Assembly: GCA_964608095.1 (NCBI GenBank)
Contig: CAZSMK010000101.1
Span: 1-64,000 of the forward strand
Direction: 5' to 3'
Source: CAZSMK01 sp964608095
Lineage (GTDB): Bacteria; Sumerlaeota; Sumerlaeia; MWCT01; JAGHBZ01
Length of the DNA stretch: 64,000 bases
The notes under the pieces were generated by a model, which did no database searches, was not told where the DNA came from, and saw nothing but the letters and a program-made list of their open reading frames with translations. This document shows positions 26,398 through 35,358 of the stretch, one piece after another (the first letter of the stretch is position 1; the number at the start of each line of letters is the position of its first letter). Both the position numbers and the translations under genes were made by a program.

Positions 26398-26623
26398 CCA
26401 GGATGAATTAAGATCAGAATATGTTGAAGAGGACCCTGGAAAGGGAGTTCGTGTAAAATATTACGAGTCCTATAAGAAGACACACAACATGGTACTCCTG
26501 GATCCCGAGGTTGCCAGAGTTCTTCCCAATGACAGATCAGTCAATGAAACTCTCAAGTCCTTGATCAAAGTAGCCCGAGATTCTACAGGTATAAAAAAGA
26601 ATTCTCCAAAACAAAAGCCTTAA
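26378..26623 (+). CDS. BrnT-partner antitoxin-like protein
   Basis: This small 81-residue protein is basic at both ends with a helix-rich centre (MVLLDPEVARVLPNDRSVN, then ETLKSLIKVA). The VLLDPEVA...VNE pattern is that of antitoxins encoded directly after BrnT toxins; they bind the toxin and often repress their own promoter through a ribbon-helix-helix fold. The start overlaps the end of the interrupted brnT frame. It remains intact although the toxin looks inactivated, an expected order of decay. Confidence 0.7.
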   Translation: MKKKNNNQDELRSEYVEEDPGKGVRVKYYESYKKTHNMVLLDPEVARVLPNDRSVNETLKSLIKVARDSTGIKKNSPKQKP

Positions 26624-26667
26624 AAAATTTCCGTTTTCTTATCTTAACTACAGATGGAAGGTACCAA

Positions 26668-27870
26668 ATGAAATATGTAATATTTCTCGGAGATGGGATG
26701 GGAGATGAGGCGCAGGAATCGTTAGGCGGATTGACCATCCTCGAAAAGGCGGAAACTCCGCACATGGATATGATTGCCCGTGAAGGCGCCTGCGGATTAC
26801 TTAAAACCGTACCGGACGGACTGCCCCCGGATTCCACGGTCGCCAATTTATCCGTCATGGGATACGACCCGCGCAAATGTCTCGAGGGGCGCGGCGTGCT
26901 CGAAGCCGCAGCCATGGGTGTCGATATCGGAGCCGGCGACCATGCAATGCGGATGAATCTCATCAGCGTGACCGATGGGAGAATCAGAACGCATAGCGGT
27001 GGAAACATCTCGACGCCGGAAGCCGCCGAGTTAGTCCAGGCGTTGCGCGAGCAACTCAAGTTTGATGGCATCGAGTACCATACGGGTGTCTCCTATCGTC
27101 ATGTGCTGAAACTGACCCGTCCCGCATCAAAAGCCATAAAATGCGATCCACCTCATGACTACCTCGATGAACCCATGGAAGAACATCTACCGGTAGCAAC
27201 ATCGGCGGAAGGCGAAGAAACCGCCGCATTGTTGCGTGAACTCGTTCTCAAGTCGAACGGTGTGCTCGAGAATCATCCGGTAAACAGCGCTCGGGAAAAA
27301 CGCGGCGAGCAAAAAGCAAATTACTGCTGGCCCTGGTCGATTGGAACGCGCCCGAAGATGGAAACCTTCAAGGAAATGTTTGGTAAGACCGGTGCTATCG
27401 TCTCTGCGGTGGACCTTATCCGCGGGATCGGCGTGTATGCCGGTATGGACACGATTATAGTACCCGGCGCCACCGGTTTATGGGATACCAATTATGAAGG
27501 CAAAGCGGATGCGGCACTCGAATTATTGAAAAATCATGATCTTGTCTATATCCATGTCGAGGGACCTGACGAAGCCGGTCACGAAGGAAATCTCGAGGTC
27601 AAGATTCGCGCCATAGAAGCGCTTGACAAGCGACTTATGGCGCGCGTGATGAACAGCCTGCCAGAGCCCGTCCGTTTCGCTGTCCTGCCGGACCATTACA
27701 CACCGATAAAAGTCCGCACCCATGTCGGGGCTCCCGTCCCTTTCGCTATGATGGGAGACGGCATCTCGCCTGACCGGGTTAAGAGCTATAGTGAGAGAAC
27801 CTGCGCCGAGGGTTTCTTCGGTCTGCTCACGGGAAGTGAGTTTATGAAAAACTTCCTGAAAGACTCGTAG
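26668..27870 (+). CDS. Phosphoglycerate-mutase-like enzyme, likely homoserine kinase
   Basis: The protein belongs to the archaeal-type cofactor-independent phosphoglycerate mutase (apgM) superfamily of alkaline-phosphatase fold. Metal and catalytic positions are visible: LGDGMGD at the start, the Ser in PPDSTVANLSVMGYD, HVEGPDEAGHEGN and VLPDHYTPI. A branch of this family (described as proposed homoserine kinase) replaces ThrB in bacteria lacking it and is often near thrC, as it is here. No other homoserine kinase is in the window. So either phosphoglycerate mutase or homoserine kinase is possible; context favours the latter. The ATG at 26668 follows GGAAGG. A role in threonine synthesis is inference. 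Confidence 0.8.
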   Translation: MKYVIFLGDGMGDEAQESLGGLTILEKAETPHMDMIAREGACGLLKTVPDGLPPDSTVANLSVMGYDPRKCLEGRGVLEAAAMGVDIGAGDHAMRMNLISVTDGRIRTHSGGNISTPEAAELVQALREQLKFDGIEYHTGVSYRHVLKLTRPASKAIKCDPPHDYLDEPMEEHLPVATSAEGEETAALLRELVLKSNGVLENHPVNSAREKRGEQKANYCWPWSIGTRPKMETFKEMFGKTGAIVSAVDLIRGIGVYAGMDTIIVPGATGLWDTNYEGKADAALELLKNHDLVYIHVEGPDEAGHEGNLEVKIRAIEALDKRLMARVMNSLPEPVRFAVLPDHYTPIKVRTHVGAPVPFAMMGDGISPDRVKSYSERTCAEGFFGLLTGSEFMKNFLKDS

Positions 27871-28145
27871 GAAATGTCAGCATTCCCTCTTGAGATAGAT
27901 ATATCTTATAGGGTAGATAAAGCAAAAAAAGAATTTCCGATTGAAAAATCTGGCATTATAATACCACTTAAGAGGTCTCTTCTCCTGTGATGTACCCGTT
28001 TTGAGAATCAATCGCAAATAGAGTATTTTTACCTTTTCTACTTGAGAATCTCTCAACCCTTTTTTAAACTACATAAACGTAAAATAATTAAGAGTGAATT
28101 GACTTTTATCAGAATTTAACAAGAATTGGAAAGGAGCTGAGACGA

Positions 28146-28778
28146 ATGATTTCATTATTATTCAAGAGGATGCGTCCAGCCGGATTTACCCTTATCGAGC
28201 TTCTCATCGTCGTTGCCATTATTGCTATCCTTGCAGCGATAGCGGTTCCCAACTTCCTCGAGGCGCAGACGCGCTCAAAGGTGAGCCGTACAAAAACCGA
28301 TATGCGTTCCGTAGCGACCGCACTCGAATCATACGCAGTCGATTATACCAAATATCCTCCCGACTACACTGACGGCGTCAGTACCTTCATGGGACGACTT
28401 CTGCACCTGACGACTCCCGTAGCATATATGACCACATTACCAAACGACTTTTTTGCGAAAAACATCGCGGAAAGCAATCTCAGTATAAGTCCCCCGTTCA
28501 AGGAAGGTGGAGTCCTTGGCAATCCGGTCATTAAACCTTACATCTACGACTACGCAAAATTCGATCTGGGATATGATTCGATTACTGTCTGGTCGGAGAT
28601 CACAAATAGCCCGGGTTCAATAAAATGGGCACTGAACTCGCCGGGTCCCGATATAACCAACCATATCTATCTTGGCTTTCCCGGTCTGACCATCTATGAC
28701 CCGACTAATGGAACCGTTAGCATGGGGCAGATTATACGCACCAGCATCAGCGCTGAGGATATACCCAAGAACATATAA
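28146..28778 (+). CDS. Type II secretion/type IV pilin-like prepilin
   Basis: The protein starts with a short basic leader and the prepilin peptidase site before GFTLIELL, with Glu at the fifth position after cleavage, followed by a hydrophobic helix. The mature C-terminus is about 180 residues (YAVDYTKYPPDYTD and a Gly/Pro-rich region), larger than minor pilins. A GGAGCTGAG ribosome site precedes the ATG at 28146. Related single prepilins are abundant in planctomycete-like and candidate-phylum genomes, often outside secretion operons, as here. No pilus assembly genes are in the window. Confidence 0.8.
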   Translation: MISLLFKRMRPAGFTLIELLIVVAIIAILAAIAVPNFLEAQTRSKVSRTKTDMRSVATALESYAVDYTKYPPDYTDGVSTFMGRLLHLTTPVAYMTTLPNDFFAKNIAESNLSISPPFKEGGVLGNPVIKPYIYDYAKFDLGYDSITVWSEITNSPGSIKWALNSPGPDITNHIYLGFPGLTIYDPTNGTVSMGQIIRTSISAEDIPKNI

Positions 28779-29055
28779 CACCTTCAGTGTGAGATGAGGT
28801 CAATTGTTTAAAGCGATGAGTTTTTTTTAATTCGAGCACGGGCAATTCGTAAGACAATAAGAATCCGATGGAAATGGCGCGTACTCAGAGAACGAGTATC
28901 CATAGGCGATATGACTCATACCTTTCTTATTAATAGAGGCGATTCATTTTTTTCTGTAGGTCGTCTTTACCGCAATATAACGTTACAAGAAACCATAAGC
29001 AAACTTATCGCTATCATAGAAGGGATGACGATTTCGTCCATTGGAGAGAATTGAA

Positions 29056-29538
29056 ATGAAGGAGATAAAATTTTCCCCCATCGGAGTAATTCATTCTCCC
29101 TTCAAAGATCTTGCCAATATACCCGTACAACCCAGCTATGCACATGGTATCAAGGGAAGTATTGAACTCATGCCGGAATATATCGAGGGGATCTCAGATC
29201 TCGATATTTTTTCTCACATTATTTTACTTTATCATTTTCATCGCTCACGTGGCTTCTCGTTGAAGGTTGTTCCTTTTATGGGTGAACATCCAAGAGGTGT
29301 ATTTGCTACACGCGCACCTAAACGTCCGAATCCTATTGGTATTTCAATCGTGAAACTCACCGGGATCGAGAACAATATTCTTCATATCGAAAACGTTGAC
29401 ATCCTGGACAATACCCCTCTTCTCGATATCAAGCCTTATGTTCCACAATTAGACGGTTCAGACGAAGTTTCAAGCGTTCAGCTTACCCGAAAAAAAATTG
29501 GAGTTCAGGGAAAGAAACCAGATAGGAGATTAGATTAA
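29056..29538 (+). CDS. tRNA (N6-threonylcarbamoyladenosine)-methyltransferase TrmO
   Basis: TrmO/TsaA methylates t6A37 in tRNA for Thr using S-adenosylmethionine. The sequence shows PIGVIHSPFKD at the start, HRSRG, then GVFATRAPKRPNPIGIS, the SAM-binding and dimer motif of the family, and LDNTPLLDIKPYVPQLD at the end. The length of 161 residues is typical. An in-frame TTG lies at 29041, but the ATG at 29056 follows GGAGAG. The gene is alone; an OsmC-like gene follows after about 110 bp. Confidence 0.88.
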   Translation: MKEIKFSPIGVIHSPFKDLANIPVQPSYAHGIKGSIELMPEYIEGISDLDIFSHIILLYHFHRSRGFSLKVVPFMGEHPRGVFATRAPKRPNPIGISIVKLTGIENNILHIENVDILDNTPLLDIKPYVPQLDGSDEVSSVQLTRKKIGVQGKKPDRRLD

Positions 29539-29651
29539 TTGTTTGGGCAGGCACTCCAGGCGAGAGAAGACTTCTTTCTTTTATTCGTTGAAATCCAATA
29601 TCTGAATTCATTATAAACAAAACTTGTATCTTATAAATGAAAGGAAACGAA

Positions 29652-30053
29652 ATGGAGATGGAAATAGTATTTCCAGGCGGTAAAAAGGTGGACGCTCGAT
29701 ATAATGGATTTACCATTAAAACAGATCAGGCTATCAAAAACGGCGGAGAAGAATCAGCGCCTCAACCTTTTGATCTTTTCCTGGCTTCTATAGGAACATG
29801 TATTGGCATTAATATTCTCACATTTTGTCAATTTCGCGAGATATCGGTAGAGAAGATGAAATTGGTTCAGCGCATGGAGAAGTATCCCAAAGAGAGAACA
29901 ATTAAAAAGATATATATCGACATCATGCTCCCACCCGATTTCCCTCCTAAATATCGCAATGCGCTTATTCGTGTAGCAAATCTCTGTGCGGTCAAAAAAC
30001 ACATGGGAAATCCGCCTGAATTCTCTATCCTGGATAAAGTAGTGGGGGAATAG
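29652..30053 (+). CDS. OsmC-like protein
   Basis: OsmC/Ohr-like proteins reduce organic hydroperoxides through two conserved cysteines. Here they are in SIGTCIGINILTFC and in ANLCAVKKHMG, so both conserved positions exist. At about 134 residues it has the compact YhfA-like length. The ATG at 29652 follows AAAGGAAACGAA; an earlier ATG at 29637 is possible. It lies behind trmO and ends just before a convergent leuC. Confidence 0.8.
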   Translation: MEMEIVFPGGKKVDARYNGFTIKTDQAIKNGGEESAPQPFDLFLASIGTCIGINILTFCQFREISVEKMKLVQRMEKYPKERTIKKIYIDIMLPPDFPPKYRNALIRVANLCAVKKHMGNPPEFSILDKVVGE

Positions 30054-30090
30054 AGTTACCTACAGTTACACACATAATGGGTAAATAAAG

Positions 30091-30105
30091 TAAGGAAATT
30101 CCTTA
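30091..30105. terminator. Palindrome between convergent genes
   Basis: TAAGGAAATTCCTTA is a perfect inverted repeat with one central base. It lies between the OsmC-like gene and the end of leuC. The stem is AT-rich and lacks a T tract, so a terminator role is only suggested by position. Confidence 0.3.
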
Positions 30106-30110
30106 GCGCA

Positions 30111-31370
30111 TCAGAGGTCGTCAGGGTGAGTGATGGTACCGGTGACAGCGGACGCGGCAGCCACTGCAGGATTGCTCAGGTACACTTCGCTTCCCTTGTG
30201 TCCCATCCTGCCGACAAAGTTGCGGTTTGTTGTTGATAGTGCTTTTTCACCCTTCGCAAGCACGCCAAGATGACCACCCAGGCAGGGACCGCAGCTGGGC
30301 GGGCCAAGAATGCAGTTGGCGTCAAGAAAAATGCCGACCAGTCCCTCATGGACGGCTTGTCTCAGAATCTGCGGAGTACCGGGAAATATAAGGCAGCGCA
30401 CGTTTTTAGCCACCTTTCTTCCCTTGAGAACAGCAGCCACTTCACGAAAGTCCGTTATTCGTCCGTTGGTGCATGAGCCGATGACGACCTGATCTAGTGT
30501 GATATGTGGAGCATCGCGGACATTGACGGCATTTTCCGGGAGAAAAGGAAGCGAGACCTGCGGCTCAAGCTCGCTCAGGTCGTATTCTTTTATATCCGAA
30601 TAAACGGCATCGGTATCGCTCGCAAAGAACTTGTAAGAACGTCGAGCCCGTTCTTTGACATATTGTTCGGTCACCTCATCAGGAGGAATAATGCCGACCT
30701 TCGCGCCGGCTTCAATCGCCATGTTGCTTATAGTAAGCCGGTGGTCTATGTTGAGCCGCTTTATAACCTCGCCCGTAAACTCCATGGCTTTATATAGCGC
30801 GCCGTCTACACCGATCTGACCGATAGTGTACAGGATTATGTCCTTTCCACCTACCCACTTTCTCAACTCACCTTTATACACAAACTTAATGGTCTCCGGC
30901 ACCTTGAACCATGTCTCTCCCGTAATCATTGCAGCGGCGACATCAGTGGAACCAACGCCAGTAGCGAACGCCCCAAGCGCACCATAAGTGCACGTATGGG
31001 AATCAGCGCCGATAACAACATCGCCGGGCAGTACGAGTCCTTGCTCAGGAAGAAGTGCATGCTCGATTCCTACCTCTCCCCCTTCATAAAAAAGCTCAAT
31101 GTCTCGTGCGTGTGCGAATGTTCGTATCATTGCGCACTGCTCCGCCGCCTGGATATCTTTGTTGGGTGTAAAATGATCGCATACGAGCGCTATCTTGTTC
31201 CGGTCAAACACCTCCGGACTTCCGTATTTTTCAATCTCTTTTATGGCAAGCGGTGCGGTAATATCATTGGCAAGCACCAGATCGAGCCTTACGTAGATAA
31301 AGTTTCCGGGTTTAACCTCACCTTCGATCAGGTGGTCTTCGAGTATCTTTTCGGCAATTGTCTTTCCCAT
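30111..31370 (-). CDS. 3-isopropylmalate/homoaconitate-type dehydratase large subunit
   Basis: LeuC-type proteins isomerise 2- to 3-isopropylmalate in leucine synthesis and carry a 4Fe-4S cluster. Motifs include the substrate loop ADSHTCTYGALGAFATGVGST, the cluster cysteines in VIGSCTNGR and GPPSCGPCLGGH, and NRNFVGRMGHKGSEVYL. The length of 419 residues is that of the short LeuC/HacA type. The small subunit (LeuD) is not next to it in this window, so the partner and pathway (leucine or lysine/homoaconitate) cannot be fixed. An AGAGGAATAG site precedes the ATG. Confidence 0.88.
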   Translation of the reverse strand: MGKTIAEKILEDHLIEGEVKPGNFIYVRLDLVLANDITAPLAIKEIEKYGSPEVFDRNKIALVCDHFTPNKDIQAAEQCAMIRTFAHARDIELFYEGGEVGIEHALLPEQGLVLPGDVVIGADSHTCTYGALGAFATGVGSTDVAAAMITGETWFKVPETIKFVYKGELRKWVGGKDIILYTIGQIGVDGALYKAMEFTGEVIKRLNIDHRLTISNMAIEAGAKVGIIPPDEVTEQYVKERARRSYKFFASDTDAVYSDIKEYDLSELEPQVSLPFLPENAVNVRDAPHITLDQVVIGSCTNGRITDFREVAAVLKGRKVAKNVRCLIFPGTPQILRQAVHEGLVGIFLDANCILGPPSCGPCLGGHLGVLAKGEKALSTTNRNFVGRMGHKGSEVYLSNPAVAAASAVTGTITHPDDL

Positions 31371-31551
31371 CGTTTCTATTCCTCTGATTAAGAGTGTTTT
31401 TAATAAATGCTATTATACATGCAGGTTAAAAATATAAGACGGAAAAAATATTCACGAACATAAAAACATTATTATGTCATACCTCTTCAACGGTTGCAAG
31501 TCCATGCAGCAAGACAGGTTTGCGTTCTCAATATCGCGAGAAGATTACGAC

Positions 31552-33024
31552 TCAATCAAAAGAGGATAGTTTCATCTCGTTCAGATCGATATCCTCGGTT
31601 TTGATACGTCCCTCTTTTACCTTTAAGGATTTGAGCAATTCTCCATGAACTGCGGACTCGAGGCTGTATTTCCCGGGCGGAATATTGGCGAACGCAAAAT
31701 ATCCTGTTCCACTGGTCACGGTCTGGAGCGTTTTTTTCGAATCCGTTCGGAGTGTAAGGCTTACCCCGTCAGCCGGAAAAGTGCCGTATGTGAGTCTTCC
31801 GCAAAAAGTTCCATACGAACGCTCGTTATAAGGCTTGATTTCGGGTATAGGTGCGGGGTTTACGAACACCCCTTTCTTGAGTTCATTGAGCAGTTTTTCC
31901 CACGGTTCGTCGTCTTTGTTATTAACGGTCAGGCGAAATATGATAGAGCCGTCCGCTCCGAGCTGCCGCGCAGCCATAACTTGGGCAATAGTGTCCGTAA
32001 TAGAGTTGAGATACGCCCCTATTCCCGCCACGGCAAGGGTATCGTAACGATTTGCAACGAGGAACTTGACCCAATCCCGGTAACTTTGCTTTTGCGCTTC
32101 GTCGAACTCGCGTTTGTAAATCATGGGCATATTGATATCGAAAATACCTTCTTTCGCCCATGCAGGCCAGTCCTGGGCTACGTCATAATATCCCCGGGTC
32201 TTTTCGTACTCCTCACCGAGCGCACCCCATGTTATCGAACATACCGAAATCTTGATATCCGGATCCTCCTTCTTGGTCTCGACGAAAATTCTCCGCACAA
32301 GGTTCGTCACCTGTTCTCGACGCCATTCGTTCCATTGCTCATCTTCGGGTGAGGGTCTGTCGGTCCGGTTGTAGCGATGTTGGAATCTTTTAAGCGCTAT
32401 TGGGTTGTAGCCGAATCCACCTTCTCTATACCGTATATAGTCGAGATTAATGCCGTCGATTTTATACTCATCAACCAACTCAACGCATAGATCGGTAAGA
32501 TAATCCTCGACCTCGGGAACACCTAAATCCAACCAGTGCTGGGGCGTTTCTTCCGACCAATCAGAGTCATAGTTCAACGTCATCCAATTAGGGTGAAGGA
32601 GGGATACGTGACCCGGAGGCGGCGATTTTTTCTCCATCCATACAGGGCTCACAACGATCCATGCATGAACCTCGATACGCTCCTTGCCACCGCTGGTATC
32701 GTGGGCGGCTTTGATAAGTTCCTCGAGCGGGTCGAAATTAAGAGGGTTTTGGGGATCCGGATTATAAAACGGCTCGATTTCAGACTTGTAATATGCCCTG
32801 CCCCGACGCCGAATCACAGGTACCACTGCGTTCATATTGGCTTTGCGACATTCCTCGATGACATTCTTGATACCCTCGGGAGTGCTCAGCTCTTTCCCCT
32901 CGAGCGTCAGCACCCACGCCATGCGGTATTCCGGAGGCTGCGCTTGTTCCTCTTCCGCCGACACCGAAACGACAAAGACGAAAACAAACATAACCGAAAG
33001 TACTACTCTCACACAATCGCTCAT
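31552..33024 (-). CDS. Secreted GHL10/family 10-like glycoside hydrolase
   Basis: A signal peptide (residues about 1-22) is followed by a TIM-barrel of the GHL10/DUF187 glycosylhydrolase group, residues about 30-370. Characteristic blocks are YRMAWVLT, VHAWIVVSPVWM, LHPNWM, LDLGVPEVEDYL, DGINLDYIRYRE and MPMIYKREF. A C-terminal beta-sandwich module of about 100 residues (YGTFCGRLTYGTFPADGVS) looks like a carboxypeptidase-regulatory or SpaA-like domain. Excellent ribosome site AGGAGG. These enzymes are predicted to cleave wall-associated or surface polysaccharides; the true substrate is unknown. Confidence 0.8.
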   Translation of the reverse strand: MSDCVRVVLSVMFVFVFVVSVSAEEEQAQPPEYRMAWVLTLEGKELSTPEGIKNVIEECRKANMNAVVPVIRRRGRAYYKSEIEPFYNPDPQNPLNFDPLEELIKAAHDTSGGKERIEVHAWIVVSPVWMEKKSPPPGHVSLLHPNWMTLNYDSDWSEETPQHWLDLGVPEVEDYLTDLCVELVDEYKIDGINLDYIRYREGGFGYNPIALKRFQHRYNRTDRPSPEDEQWNEWRREQVTNLVRRIFVETKKEDPDIKISVCSITWGALGEEYEKTRGYYDVAQDWPAWAKEGIFDINMPMIYKREFDEAQKQSYRDWVKFLVANRYDTLAVAGIGAYLNSITDTIAQVMAARQLGADGSIIFRLTVNNKDDEPWEKLLNELKKGVFVNPAPIPEIKPYNERSYGTFCGRLTYGTFPADGVSLTLRTDSKKTLQTVTSGTGYFAFANIPPGKYSLESAVHGELLKSLKVKEGRIKTEDIDLNEMKLSSFD

Positions 33025-33212
33025 GATTTACCTCCTGAAACGGGATTGTTCTTCATATCACACATCGCGATGTCCTCTATGCCTGGATACATAAAAAAAG
33101 TCCAGACTTCGCTTGCAAAATCCTTGTACTCAAATTATTTTTACAATTTAATACTTACTCTTATACAAGCGTTTTTCAATCGCAAGCTTTTTAGGAATAG
33201 GGCAGAAACGAA

Positions 33213-33956
33213 GTGGAGCTCAAAAAAATAGATTTTCTGGGGATAGACATAATCGAGTCGGACGTAAAAAAATTTATCCCTTTTGTGCTTAAACGAGCGG
33301 TTGAAAAAGAAAAGACCTTCATAACCTACATAAACGCTCACTGTGTCAACCTTGCCTTCAAAGACCCTGAATACAAGCAGACCTTGAAAAAGGCGGACGT
33401 CGTCTATGCAGACGGACAGGCAATAGTCTGGGCATCGAAATTCCTTGGTCATCGGCTTCCCGAGCGTATAAACGCGGGAGATTTCTTGCTCGATTTCTGT
33501 CGGCAAGCCTCGAGCATCGAGACAAGCCTGTTCCTCATTGGTTCCTATCAAAAGGTAGCGGATACTATCGCTCATAACCTTCAGAAGGAAGTTCCCGAAC
33601 TTCAAATCAAGGGCGTTCATCACGGTTTTTTCAATGAAAGGGATGAGGCGGAAATAGTGTCGAAAATCAACCAGGCGCGTGCCGATATTCTCCTCGTCGG
33701 TATGGGAGTTCCCCGGCAGGAACAATGGGTCATGAAGCACCTCGATGAACTGGAGACGCCCGTCGTTTGGTGTGTAGGCGCACTGTTCGAATACTTTTCC
33801 GGCTATCGAGCCCGTGCCCCGCGTTGGATGAGACGAACCGGATTCGAATGGTTGTTCCGCTTACTCCTGGAACCGCGCCGACTCTGGCGACGTTACCTTC
33901 TCGGGAACGCAGCATTCGTTAAAAAAGTTATACAGTATAAATTTCGTAAACAATAA
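33213..33956 (+). CDS. WecG/TagA/CpsF family glycosyltransferase
   Basis: The 247-residue protein matches the GT26 family, which transfers N-acetylmannosamine(uronate) or related sugars from UDP-donors to lipid-linked sugar. Key strings are the start TYINAHCVNLA, the catalytic Asp region VVYADGQAIVWASKF, and GMGVPRQEQWVMKH, plus RAPRWMRRTGFEWLFRLLLEPRRLWRRY (shown here only in part). The start is a GTG at 33213 with no obvious ribosome site. It is isolated, with a leftward gene on each side. It likely makes a surface polysaccharide or capsule precursor. Confidence 0.85.
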   Translation: MELKKIDFLGIDIIESDVKKFIPFVLKRAVEKEKTFITYINAHCVNLAFKDPEYKQTLKKADVVYADGQAIVWASKFLGHRLPERINAGDFLLDFCRQASSIETSLFLIGSYQKVADTIAHNLQKEVPELQIKGVHHGFFNERDEAEIVSKINQARADILLVGMGVPRQEQWVMKHLDELETPVVWCVGALFEYFSGYRARAPRWMRRTGFEWLFRLLLEPRRLWRRYLLGNAAFVKKVIQYKFRKQ

Positions 33957-34099
33957 CCCCCCTGCAGGACTTTGTCTTTTTTTCCGGCTACATCTTGGCT
34001 GAAATAGATCCCAGAAAAGAGTGAAGAAAAAGACAGTGAATATAAGGTCGTGTCCTTTTACCAAAAAGTCGGTAGTGTACAGCTTTTTTCGCACTTTTA

Positions 34100-34355
34100 T
34101 TTTCCCTGTCCTCTGATCAGGCAATGTCTCGTTCCCTAAAGCCCCTGGGTTGAGGAGACGCGAGACCGGTTCATCCTGACTTTTGCACATTTCCCATGCC
34201 ATTGATGAAGCCAGCCCACAATGCGTGCTGAGGACTGCCGTCCAACGAATCCCGCTGAGAACCCTGCGTACCGGTACATCATCAGTTATACTATTCAAAA
34301 CAGCAGTAAGAATTTTATTTGACTTTGGCACATCAACACTCCACAACACACACAC
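34100..34355 (-). pseudogene. Remnant of a DUF4213/DUF364-type gene
   Basis: The leftward frame starting at 34355, 23 bp behind the Fe-S ATPase, gives about 85 residues that match the N-terminal DUF4213 domain (VRRVLSGIRWTAVLSTHCG and GLASSMA, then NPGALGNE). The match ends near 34,100, after which the frame is random and no Rossmann half follows. So the gene is broken. DUF364 proteins are thought to chelate metals and often occur in Fe-S or metal clusters. The bases from 33,957 to 34,100 hold nothing that I recognise. Confidence 0.5.
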
Positions 34356-34377
34356 GCTATTTCGGGTAACAGTCCCT

Positions 34378-35241
34378 TTAGCTCGTTTCTATTTTGTTCC
34401 AGAGCGATTTAATAAGGGAGGAGACATGGTTATCCGCAAATTCGACTACCGGTTTACCGTTAACCAATGCTTCGGGTACTACTTTATCGAAAGGTATCTC
34501 TCCCGCTACTTCTATGTTCGCCTTACGGCAAAATTCCTTGATTACGCGCGCATTCTCCTGATTCAAGTCAAATTTATTTATACACACCAATTGTTTTATC
34601 CCGAAATGATGTGCAACAGCGGAGACTCTCTCTAAATCATGAATACCCGATAAGGTCGGCTCGGTAACTATCAGGGCTAAATCCACGCCTGTCATAGAGG
34701 CGATGACAGGACAGCCCATTCCCGGCGGTCCGTCGATTATGCAAAAATCGCTCTTGTTTTGTTCGGCAAGTCGTTTAGATTGCTCCCTTATCACTGTGAC
34801 GAGTTTCCCTGAATTCTCCTCGGCAATCCCTAATTTTGCATGCACCATTTGACCGTATTTGGTATCCGAAATGAACCACTCGCCGGATACGTTCTCTTCC
34901 ATTTTTATAGCGTCAACCGGACAGATGCGACTGCATAATCCGCACCCCTCACACGAGACAGGATCTATGACGATTCCCGTTTCGTTCCTTGTAATAGCCT
35001 TAAACCTGCACACCTCAATACATTCATCACAGTCGATGCATTTTGACCGGTCTAAGACAGCCGTAAATCCGCTCCTGAACTCATGTCTTTCTTTAATAGT
35101 GGGATGTAACAGTAAATGTAAATCAGCGGCATCCACATCACAGTCCGCCATTACTTTATTCTTTGCCAATGCTGCGAACGAAGCGGTGATGACCGTCTTT
35201 CCCGTTCCACCTTTACCGCTGATAATGACTATTTGTTTCAT
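34378..35241 (-). CDS. Fe-S MinD/ParA-like ATPase (second copy)
   Basis: This soluble ATPase belongs to the MinD/Mrp superfamily with an inserted 4Fe-4S ferredoxin domain. The Walker A is SGKGGTGKT; the Cys pairs are CIDCDECIEVC and CEGCGLCSRICP (two clusters); the Walker B is DGPPG. Such proteins are assumed to be ATP-dependent Fe-S carriers that load or mature metalloenzymes. It is the last intact gene of a leftward cluster that also has a second ATPase of this type, a metallo-beta-lactamase protein, a ferredoxin and DUF5320. The two ATPases share the fold but differ in length (287 vs about 323). Confidence 0.85.
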   Translation of the reverse strand: MKQIVIISGKGGTGKTVITASFAALAKNKVMADCDVDAADLHLLLHPTIKERHEFRSGFTAVLDRSKCIDCDECIEVCRFKAITRNETGIVIDPVSCEGCGLCSRICPVDAIKMEENVSGEWFISDTKYGQMVHAKLGIAEENSGKLVTVIREQSKRLAEQNKSDFCIIDGPPGMGCPVIASMTGVDLALIVTEPTLSGIHDLERVSAVAHHFGIKQLVCINKFDLNQENARVIKEFCRKANIEVAGEIPFDKVVPEALVNGKPVVEFADNHVSSLIKSLWNKIETS

Positions 35242-35358
35242 CTAATCACTCGCATGGTTATACTTCGTAGTGTACACGCCAGGACTCATTCATTTTCCTT
35301 CTCACGTCTAAAAGTGATGCATTCGCCTAAATTTAAAACAAAAAGAGATTCCTGCACT

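Noticed and set aside
31645..32352. Rightward reading frame opposite the GHL10 gene
   Set aside because: It is an antisense shadow of a clear glycosidase gene; composition is arginine-rich and unlike a protein family.
33861..34355. Full 164-codon leftward frame as one intact gene
   Set aside because: Only the first 85 or so residues match DUF4213; the rest overlaps the end of the WecG-like gene and reads as noise, so only a remnant was kept.
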